A stretch of DNA of 64,000 nucleotides from Antilocapra americana (lineage: Eukaryota; Chordata; Mammalia; Artiodactyla; Antilocapridae). Shown piece by piece: positions 56,040 through 64,000 of the stretch (its first letter is position 1; every line of letters begins with the position of its first letter). Where the stretch lies: positions 39,302,588 to 39,366,587 of the forward strand of contig ML660201.1 of NCBI GenBank assembly GCA_007570785.1. Reading direction: 5' to 3'. The translations under genes were made by a program, and so were the position numbers. The notes below the pieces were generated by a model that did not search any database, had not been told where the DNA came from, and saw nothing but the letters and a program-made list of their open reading frames with translations.

Positions 56040-56405
56040 GGAAGAGAGGGGCTGCAGAAACAGGAGCAGTCAACAAAGAAAAGTTCAGCCTTGGGGCAGG
56101 GTCCTGGTTCCTCCTCAAGGAACACACAGAAAAGCACCTTCGATCTCTTCTGTAGGAACTAAGGCTCCCACCCAGATTGAAGATGGTAACTTCAATCTTA
56201 CACTTCAAGAGGGTAAGATGCCTGGAGCACAGCTTTTACCTCACCACCAACCAAGCAGAAGAAAGCCACAAACGCTGCAGCCCTCACCCCTAATTTCCCT
56301 TTTAAAAACCTCTCCCCTCAAACCACTGTGGGGAGTAACCTGTTTCCTTTGCTTGGCCCTGCAATAAATTTACTCTGCTCCAAACTCCAACATTTCGGTT
56401 TGCAC
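56040..56405 (+). mobile_element. Probable solo ERV LTR
   Basis: ccttttaaaaacctctcccc resembles the LTR promoter region and ccctgcaataaatttactct its poly(A) block, followed by aactccaacatttcggtttg. No retroviral genes flank it. Family and left edge undecided. Confidence 0.45.
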
Positions 56406-56944
56406 GTCCTCACTGTTGATCGTGCACATGAACTTGCGTTCAGAAGCACACCCCCATCACCCTGCACTGCTGCTGTGCCCAGGTCTGTTCAGATGCTTCA
56501 TCAGTAGGCAGTTCTCTGTCACTGTCTCTATACTCCCAGAGTCTAGCCCATAGCTCAGTTCCCAAACTTCATCACACATCAGGCTTGAATCCTATTCCGG
56601 GGGTATCACGAGGCAGATACCCAACACCAGCAGCCAAGAGCCACAGCTTCTGGAAAGCCACCTGAGCAAGGCTGCCGTCACTCTGGGTGAGCACTGTACA
56701 AGAGGGTCTCAGCGCGCTGCACTGTGAGCACTCCGCCACACCCTCTGCAGGCGGCAGTTTCCTTGGTACACCTGGAAACGCATCCAGCCACAGGCAACAA
56801 CCTGCTACATGGCTTCTGGGACTGAACGTATGATCAAGAGGGTTTCCGAAGGTCTAGTTTAGATTATCGTGATCTTTCTGGAAGAGGGGACTATCACCAT
56901 GGTTAAGAAAGACTCTGGTTTGCAAAAATTACTTCTAGATTGTG

Positions 56945-57148
56945 TGTGCTCAGTTGCTCAGTTGTATCAAACTTTTTGTGACCCCATGGACCGTAGCCCA
57001 CCAGGCTCCTCTACCTATGAGATTTTCCCAGGCAAGAATACTGGAATGGGGGGCCATTTTAAAGCTCCAGAGGATCTTCCAAACTGCATCTCTTCGGAAC
57101 CTGCATTGGCAGGCGAATTCTTTACCACTAGCGCCATCTGGGAAGCCC
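56945..57148 (-). mobile_element. Bov-tA SINE
   Basis: tgctcagttgctcagttgta, gattttcccaggcaagaata, ending ctagcgccatctgggaagcc. Confidence 0.9.
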
Positions 57149-57547
57149 CTAGGGGATCCCATGTCTCAATTAGGGTTTCTCAATCACAGCACAAATGACA
57201 TCTGCGGCCAGATTAATTCTTTGTTGTGAGGGGCTTTCCTATTCACTTCCTAAGCATTGTGAGAGTAATTAGTAGTATCCCCTGCCTCTAATCTGTGGAG
57301 AGAGGCCCCCAAGTTTTGATAAGCAAATTGTCTCCAGATGGTGCCAAATGCTCCCCAGGGGTAAAGCTGCCCTCAGTGGAGACCCACTTCTACAGGAAGG
57401 GAGTCCACTCAACTCCAATTTTTATTACCGCAGTTAATCAGTGAGGAACATTTTTAGTCACTCACCAAATCTACTTTGAAACATTTTCTTTCAGTGCTCA
57501 GGAATTTTTTTTTTTTAAGGGCACAGTCTTGAAGCAGTTCTCTTTTT

Positions 57548-58068
57548 TTTTTAAATTTTATTTTTAACTGGAGAATAATTACTTTATAATATTGTGTTGG
57601 TTTCTGCCATACATCAACATGGACCAGCTGCAGATATACATATGTCCCCTCCCTCGTAAACCTTCCTCCCATCTCCCTCTCCATCCCACCTCTCCAGGCT
57701 GTCACAGAGCATAGGCTTTGCCTTCCCTGAATCATACAGCAAATTCCCACTGGTTATCTATTTTACATATGGTAATGTATATGCTCCTCTGTCCATGGAC
57801 TTCTCCAGGCCAGAACACTGGAGTGGGTGGCCATTCCCTTTTCCAGGGGGTCTTCCTGACCCAGGGATCAAACCCAGGTCTCTTGCATTGCAGGCGGATT
57901 CCTGACCGTCTGAGCCACCAGGGAAGCCCCGTATGTTTCAGTACAACTCTCTCAAGTCATCTGACCCTCTCCCTGACCACAAGTCTATTCTTTCTGTCAG
58001 TGTCTCCTCTGCTGCCCTGCAAATGGGATCATCCGTACCATCTTTCCAGATTCCATATACACACCTTG
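57548..58068 (-). mobile_element. Ruminant L1 3' end, split by Bov-tA
   Basis: Right-to-left L1: tttttaactggagaataatt, ttgtgttggtttctgccata, gtcccctccctcgtaaacct, cactggttatctattttaca; it resumes right of the SINE with acaagtctattctttctgtc and atcatccgtaccatctttcc. Confidence 0.85.
57780..57930 (-). mobile_element. Bov-tA SINE (truncated) inside L1
   Basis: tgctcctctgtccatggact, cagaacactggagtgggtgg, ending ctgagccaccagggaagccc. The Bov-A 3' part (cagtcgtgtctgac) is missing. Confidence 0.9.
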
Positions 58069-58099
58069 CCAGGTGTGTCTGCACAATACCCCAGGGAGC

Positions 58100-58175
58100 T
58101 TTAAAAAGAGAAACTAAAACAGATTCCTGGAATTCTGAGGTCCCACCCTCAGAGATTCAGATTCAGCTTGACTAG
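58100..58175 (+). mobile_element. MER5-like fragment
   Basis: gagctttaaaaagagaaact, ctgaggtcccaccctcagag, gattcagattcagcttgact. Confidence 0.45.
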
Positions 58176-58471
58176 GGAGGAGGTCAGAGAAGGTTCTAAC
58201 AGGCAGCCAGATGCACTGCCCAGAGACATTTCGTTTGATTCTCCCTTCTCCCCCATGCTTGGAATCTGGCAGTGTTAAAAGCCAGTGAGCCATTCAGCCA
58301 AAATGAGGCTAAGGGGAGTTGTTAACATCTTCATTCTTAAAAATAAAACACTGTCTGCACACTCAACTACTCGGCCTGCAGATGACTTGCCAGAAAGGAA
58401 TTTAACCCCATAATCACGTGACTTTCCGATAGCCTTATAGATCTAAAGAGCGCTATCCTATAGGACTTCTT

Positions 58472-58588
58472 TTTTTTTGCTTTGGCTACACGGTGCATGT
58501 AGGATCTTCATTCCCCACCCAGGGATCAAACTGGGGCCCCCTACGTAGGAAGCACAGTCTTAGTCACTGGATCACCAGGGAAGTCCCT
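58472..58588 (-). mobile_element. CHR-type SINE
   Basis: tttttttgctttggctacac, acccagggatcaaactgggg, ending ctggatcaccagggaagtcc. Confidence 0.88.
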
Positions 58589-58857
58589 CCCTGAAGAAAG
58601 AAATGTTCTCTGTTTGCTCTGCCTAATATGGTAGCTGCTGGCAACATGGCACACTTGAAATGTGGCTAGTGTGACTGAAGAACAGAATTGTACATTTTAT
58701 TTAATTTGAATTAATTTAATTTTAATAGCCATATGTGGTTAGAGATCACTGTAAAGGACAGTATGAAAAGTGCTGATGTCCCCGCAGGGTCATAGAAATA
58801 AAGAAAAGTTATACAGCCTGCTAAATTTCATACAACTGTGAAACTTACAAAATTTTG

Positions 58858-58922
58858 TCTTTTTTTGGGGGGGGGAGATAACTGCTCTACAATATTGTGC
58901 TGACTTCATGTCTTACAAAATC
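58858..58922 (-). mobile_element. Short ruminant L1 3'-end fragment
   Basis: tttttttggggggggggaga run then taactgctctacaatattgt, ctgacttcatgtcttacaaa. Confidence 0.55.
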
Positions 58923-59639
58923 TGAACTCGACAGTCCTTAAATTATCAAATAGGATCCTAACATATTCCAGTAAAGAATCAATTTAGGAGAAATTTTTTA
59001 ATTTTTTTTTAATTTGCAGAACTAGCTTCCCATCAAATTCCAAACACTAGCTTTGAGGGTGACATTCCTGGCCTTGTCTTCTGAACATTCACCACTGTAA
59101 TGACTGATCTAGTCATCAGAATAACCAGGAATTGGAAAAGCACATGGCACATGGAAGTGGATTTCCACAGTCTCAGCAGTTCACTAGCCTACTAGGATAA
59201 AGCATTCGTTTGCTTTACTTTCCTCCAAACCCAGGTAACCTTTGAATCAAACCTCTTACTCCCAAGATAGGCCTGAACCAACCACACACGCTGCAAACCA
59301 AGGTCATCTCTAAGTTTTTTTTTTTATTCTGTCCTATCATTAAGTTTCATAATCACTTACAACTGCACAAACCACATTCATGCATTCATTCTAGGTAACA
59401 CAGATCCTCACAGAACTACTCGCTCATAAATTTTTAAAGCTTAAACAATTGGCAATTTTACCGAATTGTAAAGGCAACAGAGGATATGCAGTTGAAGACA
59501 TTCTCACAGGCAGGCCTTTCTGAATGCAAAAAATGCTTACCTCTTCTTGGCCTGAACTCTCCTGACCCATCGCTAAGCAGAATTAGTAAGAGCCATATAG
59601 TAATGAGTTAATAATTCTCCAATAATTCAAAGTAGTGCT

Positions 59640-59805
59640 CCCTCTTCATAATAATAGGTACTTACTGAGTGCTTATCACATGCTAGGCCCTGTGCTTTAC
59701 TTTATCTAAATCTCACCACTGCCTTCTAAAGCAGACGCTGAGGCTCTGAGAGGTTAGGTAACTGGCCCACAGCCACACAGCTACCCAGTCATAGAAGTGG
59801 GATGT
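59640..59805 (+). mobile_element. MIR SINE
   Basis: aggtacttactgagtgctta, tcacatgctaggccctgtgc, gctctgagaggttaggtaac, ggcccacagccacacagcta. Confidence 0.88.
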
Positions 59806-60488
59806 GGACCTGAGTGTCTGCTTTTTCTGGTGGGACCCCTCAGCGTTCTGAACAAACATGTATTTATAACATTCAGTACCTCACTGAGCCATTCTCCCTG
59901 TGATCAGCTGCAGCTCAGTGAAGGGAGTTTGGGGTTGCAGGCTTCAGAAATTCTGAGCTTATCCTTACTTCAGAAACCACCCCATGCCCCATGGACCTCT
60001 CTCTCTCTCTGTCCTGGGGCTTCACCAGGCAGGTGGGAAGAGGAGTCTTGGGGAACACTAGCAATCCTGCCAGCATGACTGCACCCAAGAGGACAAGGCA
60101 GATGTGTTCTGCAGAACTTTCTAAACACCATCATGGGAGTAGAAGGTGGGAGGATCCCAGCTACAGCATCCCAAGGGAGAAAGAAAGAGATTTTAGTTGG
60201 GAGCAGGGGAGAAGTCAGGGGAGTGTTTTCAAAGGGACAGACAAGTTAGATCCTAAGGGATAGGTAATGTTTTGTTAAATCAAAAACAAATGGAGACAAG
60301 CCTTGACGATTCCCTGAGCCGATGAGACTAGTGTACCACACAAAGCTTAACTTATTTTGGAAGACTTAGTTATGTCAGTTCTTATTCATGTCCCTAGAAA
60401 TCATATGCAAAACCTGAACTGTTTCCCAAGGTTGATATGCGGTAACTATTGATTAATTCCCTATTATTTAAGAAAATTATAATATCAT

Positions 60489-60811
60489 GGGCTTCGCTGG
60501 TAGCTTAGCTAGTAAAGAATCCGCTGCAATGCAGGAAAAGAAAAGAAAGTGAAGTTGCTCAGTCGTGTCTGACTCTTTGTGACCCCATGGACTGTAGCCT
60601 ACCAGGCTCCTCCGTCCATGGGATTTTCCAGGCAAGAATACTGGAGTGGGTTGCCATTTCCTTCTCCATAGGATCTTCCCAACCCAGGGCTAGAACCTGG
60701 GTCTCCTGCATTGTAGGCAGACACTTTACCATCTGAGAGGAAACCCTGGTTCGATTCCTGAGTCGGGAAGATCCCCCTGGAAAAAGCATAGACTACCCAC
60801 TGCAGTATTCT
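60489..60811 (+). mobile_element. Bov-tA interrupted by an inverted Bov-tA
   Basis: Plus-strand Bov-tA head gggcttcgctggtagcttag stops at gcaatgcagg (60535) and resumes at ccctggttcgattcctgagt (about 60745). The insert at 60536-60742 is a complete minus-strand Bov-tA (gaagttgctcagtcgtgtct to tttaccatctgag). Confidence 0.9.
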
Positions 60812-60959
60812 TGGGCTTCCCTGGTGGCTCAGATGGTAAAGAATCCACCTGCAATGCAGGAGACCTGGGTTCAACCCCTGGGTTGGAAAGATCCCCTGGA
60901 GACAGAAACAGCTACCCACTCTGGTAGAATTATCTGAAGAATCCCATGGACAGAGATGC
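60812..60959 (+). mobile_element. Second plus-strand Bov-tA, truncated
   Basis: gggcttccctggtggctcag, caatgcaggagacctgggtt, ending gaatcccatggacagagatg. It stops before the usual tcgcaaagagtcggac end. Confidence 0.9.
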
Positions 60960-61719
60960 TGCAAAACTTGAACTATTTCCCAAGGTTGATATGAGGTAAC
61001 TATTGACTAATTCCCTATTAAGAAATTCTAATATTATAACCAACTACTGTAAAGAAAAAACCACCACTGCTTTCTCACTATATAAGTTGCTTTAAAACAG
61101 TTTATCCCTGAGACTTGTTTCACTGTCTTGGTTTTAACTCTCCTGGTTTTGTCTTTTTGGAGTGTGCACAATAAATTTTTACTAATTACTACTCTGGTAA
61201 TTTATTGCTTTTACTTGTTTTATTTCTGAGCTTTTGACAATTTAGACATTAGAGTCCATGAAGAGCATTCCCAGAGCAGGCGACAACCTAAGGAAAGGCA
61301 GCAGAGGATACAATGTGTGTTCACTAGCTTGGGTTAGAGCAAAGGAAGCAGAAAAGGAAGGACATCACAATAAAGAAGGGGAGGGGGGCAGGGTCTCCAA
61401 GATCTCAGACTGAAGGGCTGAGGCAGCCATCAGAGAATCCAGGAAGTACCAATTAACCATCCCAGGACCTGTTCTGCATCCCCGTCTTGGCACTTTTAGG
61501 CTGTGTGGCCTCACGCAAGTCCCTCCTCCTCTCTGGGCATCAATATCCTTGAAGAGGGTACCAAGGATCCCTTGCTGGTCTGAAAACCTAATTTTAGAAA
61601 AATTAATTTGTGCTAGGGACACAGGTTATTAACTTCTGTGATTTCTAACTTTCTGTATTAAAAAATGTTGATAAAAATTTATTAGTTACAATAAAGTAAG
61701 CCCAGTGGTTCAGAATGGG

Positions 61720-61915
61720 GGCTTTGAGGTGATTCACTGTGTCTCCTGGGAGGGACATCTCTGAATCCCTCTCATTTCTCCTCTAAGAAATGGGCACAGT
61801 GGTGGCACCTACCTCATATAGGGCTACTGGTAGGAGTTCAGCAGGTAAGGTTTTCTAAGGTGCTTAGGAAAGGGCCTGACACCCTGTTTTTGCTTACTGT
61901 ATGTTAGCTATTATC
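61720..61915 (+). mobile_element. MIR-like fragment
   Basis: cttggtttc-type text: tgaatccctctcatttctcc, taagaaatgggcacagtgg, ggcacctacctcatataggg, ctaaggtgcttaggaaaggg. Confidence 0.6.
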
Positions 61916-62530
61916 AATAAGAAGCTATTTTTAACTCCCAGCCAGGTGGAGTCTGCTATTAGGGATTTTTGAGCCGGTGAGAGGTGAGATTTTTTTCTTA
62001 ACCACTCAGGCCTGCGGGCACAGAAAAGGATTCATACAGTCAGTCTATAACTTCTTCCTCCCTCCCTCAGCCTGGCCTCCTCTACTCCTCTGCGTGTTCA
62101 GGGGTGCACAACCCGCCTTGCAGCCAGCGTTACACATCTGCATTTTCAATACTGCCAGGAAGCCCTTGGGATGCCAGGGTTGCCGGACGGTGCGGTCAGG
62201 GTGGTTGGACCAGCAACCTGACTGGCTGGTTGAGTGGAAGAGAGGATGCAAAGGAACTGGGGCAGGGTGGAGAAAGGAGAGTTGAAAGGCTGCTGGAGGT
62301 AAGTTACGGCCGGGATAGGTCTTAAGGGGTGCACATGTCTGGGGCAGGATGGAGGCAGATGACAGCAGCTGGCAAGGCAGCTGAGCTGTAGCCCTTCCCC
62401 ATAAAGTGGGAGGATCGCGGGTGCAGGAGCTTCCAAACCATGGAGGCACTTGGGCAGGGGGCACCTAGGGGCTGGTGCAAGCAGCGGGCAGGTCGAATAG
62501 AGAGCGTGCAGGTCCCCGACCAGTCCTTAC

Positions 62531-62740
62531 CTTGTCCGGGTGCTTAGGGCAGCAGGCAGCCCGGCCCCAGGAATTAGGGATCAGGGATTCAGGAATGTCA
62601 AATCCATCCAGGCGCTGGAAGGGAGCGCGGAGGGGCTGATGCTGGGACGGGGAAACGGAGGGAAAAGGGAGATACAGGTCCCCAACCCTTCTTCGCATCA
62701 TGCCCTTTGGAGAGAGGTCAGGCAGTCCGGACTCGGAAGT
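62531..62740 (-). other. Possible alternative ABHD6 first exon
   Basis: On the minus strand a strong donor AAG|GTAAGG falls at 62529-62530. The sequence behind it is open in one frame (62465-62821) but shows no protein family. It could be an alternative untranslated exon of ABHD6, inside the intron drawn from the exon at 62843. Donor motif is the only evidence. Confidence 0.3.
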
Positions 62741-63110
62741 GTAGGGTAGGTCATGGGGCCACTGGGGGAGCCCGGGGATATTCCCTCCTAAAAGCGCACC
62801 ACCACCCACCTCGCCTCCCACCCCGACTGGCGCTCACCTTACCTGACCTCAGCAGTCTGGAACCGCTGCGCTATCCAGACGCCTGTTCTCGGTCCTGGCC
62901 CCCAGCTCAGGTCCGGCAGCAGCGCTCACGCTCCCGCCCGCACCCGCTCTCAGCTCCTGGGCCGGCTCTGCTGGGCCCTTAAAGGCGCGGTGCGCGGGCC
63001 TACGTCCTCCGACAGAAAAGCCGGCTCCACCCCCGCGCTGCTCCCAGGCTGCCGAGTTCCGTCTCGGAGGCTCTGGAGCGAGAACTCCTAGCTCCTCAGC
63101 ATCCCCAGGT
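62740..63110 (-). promoter_or_regulatory. ABHD6 promoter, GC-rich
   Basis: GC-rich, CpG-containing stretch upstream of and including the first exon. A TATA-like CCTTTAAG occurs on the minus strand at 62977-62984, placing a start site near 62,950 if used. Nothing on the plus strand here looks like a gene start, though divergent transcription is possible. Confidence 0.7.
62843..62950 (-). other. ABHD6: ABHD6 untranslated exon 1
   Basis: The donor is CAG|GTAAGG (GT at 62841-62842), with a second in-line donor GTGAGC five nucleotides on. The right edge is estimated from the TATA-like box. No ATG opens the ABHD6 frame here; translation starts in the next exon. Confidence 0.65.
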
Positions 63111-63356
63111 CACAGGGTAAAGCCCGGAGGATAAAGTTGGTATTTGACACAACTCGATCCCATCAACCTGTCTCTACACATCCTAGAGCGCCTACCGTGT
63201 TCCTGTGCAGCGCCAGGTACCTGGGAAGGAGAAGGGGTGGCAGAACCCAATCAACCCCGCCTCGGCCCGAAAGCTTTGACTGGGGCCTCAGGGAGGGCTG
63301 GAACCCAAAGGGCCACACACACTTCCACAATGCAATGGCAGAGCGGCATTGTTTTG

Positions 63357-63560
63357 CGTGCTCAAGTTGCTCAGTTTTGCCCAACTCTTTGCGACTCATG
63401 GACTGTAGCATGCCAGGCTCCTTTGTCCATGGGACTTCCCAGGCAAGAACAGTGGAATGGGTTGCCATTTCCTTCTCCAGAGGATCTTCCCAACCCAGGG
63501 ATCGAACCTACATCTCCCCTGTCTCCTGCCTTGTAGGCTGATTCTTAACCACTGAGCCGT
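63357..63560 (-). mobile_element. Bov-tA SINE
   Basis: gtgctcaagttgctcagttt, gacttcccaggcaagaacag, ending ttcttaaccactgagccgtt. Confidence 0.92.
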
Positions 63561-63735
63561 TTTACTGAGCACCTATTATGTGCCTAGCATTGTTGGGCAC
63601 CGCACCCGCCAGTGACTCAGGCTGGACCTCGTAAGGGCTTAGAGAGACAGGTTCACAGGCAAGCAAAGAACCCTGCCCTATGTGGGTCACCTCATTTGAT
63701 GCTGTGAGGTGGGCACTGTGCTTTTCTGAGACAAT
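63561..63735 (+). mobile_element. MIR-like SINE
   Basis: actgagcacctattatgtgc, ctagcattgttgggcaccg, ggtcacctcatttgatgctg, gaggtgggcactgtgc. Confidence 0.65.
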
Positions 63736-64000
63736 GAACTTGCCCTGTAAAGCATAGAACTGGGAATCCCAACCCTAGATCATCTAGCTTCAAAGTTCTT
63801 GGGTGCAAAAATGACCATCTTATAAACTTTTCTTTTTTTTTTCCATCTTATGAACTTTTCAAGCACCATGGGTTAAATCCCAGCTATGGCCATTTCTTCA
63901 TTTTCAGGACAATTAAACCTCACTAGGCAAAAAAAAAAAAAAAATGGAAGGAGTGTATAAAAGTCATCACCCATTAAAATTCAAATACTGTTTCTGTCTA

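Larger units (their letters stand above)
60406..61039 (+). repeat. About 80-bp direct repeat flanking a nested SINE cluster
   Basis: Copy 1 at 60406-60488 and copy 2 at 60960-61039 share tttcccaaggttgatatg, ggtaactattga, taattccctatta with about four substitutions and a 4-nt gap. Between them lie one plus Bov-tA interrupted by a minus Bov-tA, and a second plus Bov-tA. Confidence 0.85.
42199..62842 (-). other. ABHD6 intron 1 (5' UTR intron)
   Basis: About 20.6 kb between the first, untranslated exon and the start-codon exon. I find no additional coding exon on either strand. Contents are mostly SINEs, BovB, L1, L2 and MIR. Unassigned single-copy stretches over 300 bp include 43.2-44.4, 44.6-46.7, 52.6-53.6, 53.7-54.9 and 58.1-58.4 kb; none shows a gene I can support. 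Confidence 0.8.
15830..62975 (-). other. ABHD6: ABHD6 transcription unit (gene span)
   Basis: About 47 kb on the minus strand: an untranslated first exon in a GC-rich promoter, eight coding exons with intact GT-AG sites, and a 3' UTR of roughly 0.9 kb. Joined exons give 337 codons, equal to the human protein. The phases (2,0,0,1,0,1,0) all close. It is the upstream neighbour of RPP14, as in human. Confidence 0.92.
63111..64000. other. Upstream flank of ABHD6
   Basis: Holds a Bov-tA SINE, a MIR fragment and an A-run near 63,930-63,945. No exon of a further gene is visible. In human the next gene is DNASE1L3; nothing of it is seen here. Confidence 0.65.

Noticed and set aside
62465..62821. 118-codon minus-strand frame at the ABHD6 promoter as an N-terminal extension
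   Set aside because: It cannot splice in frame to the start-codon exon in a known ABHD6 form, and it has no family similarity; at most an untranslated alternative exon.

Overview
ORGANISM. The window is nuclear DNA of a pecoran ruminant, most likely a bovid. It is dominated by split genes and by ruminant-specific retroposons: Bov-tA/Bov-A SINEs, the RTE-type LINE BovB, the ruminant L1 3' end and tRNA-Glu-derived CHR SINEs. Older mammalian repeats (MIR, L2, ancient L1, MER5-like DNA elements, a MaLR LTR) lie underneath. I cannot separate cattle from sheep or goat by reading alone. LAYOUT. Two protein-coding transcription units lie head to tail on the minus strand, in the order known from human 3p14.3 (ABHD6, then RPP14). 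ABHD6 starts in a GC-rich promoter near 62,950 and ends near 15,800. Its eight coding exons join without a frame break into a 337-residue protein. RPP14 starts in a CpG island at about 8,870-9,370. Its five coding exons join into a 124-residue protein. The last RPP14 exon also carries a complete second open frame of 168 residues, HTD2, beginning 119 nt after the RPP14 stop codon, so the mRNA is bicistronic. About 6.5 kb separates the units. REGION BY REGION. 1-2,024: 3' UTR or downstream flank of RPP14/HTD2. 2,025-6,367: HTD2 and the RPP14 coding exons. 6,368-8,870: RPP14 5' intron. 8,870-9,370: CpG-island promoter. 9,370-15,830: intergenic repeats including a likely solo LTR. 15,830-42,198: ABHD6 3' UTR, coding exons and introns. 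42,199-62,842: large ABHD6 first intron, repeat-filled. 62,740-63,110: ABHD6 promoter and first exon. 63,110-64,000: upstream flank with SINEs. Two processed retrocopies sit in ABHD6 introns: a U6 snRNA pseudogene with an 11-bp target-site duplication, and a decayed NOP56 pseudogene. HOW THE GENES RELATE. ABHD6 is a membrane monoacylglycerol lipase (2-arachidonoylglycerol and lysophospholipid breakdown). RPP14 is an RNase P/MRP-associated protein. HTD2 is the mitochondrial 3-hydroxyacyl-thioester dehydratase of type II fatty-acid synthesis. The RPP14-HTD2 link (tRNA processing with mitochondrial lipoate/fatty-acid synthesis on one mRNA) is the most interesting biology here and is already described in other vertebrates. 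I see no convincing undescribed gene system. The novel observations are structural: nested transposons, a roughly 80-bp direct repeat flanking a SINE cluster, a short repeat shared with an LTR, and upstream AUGs before HTD2.
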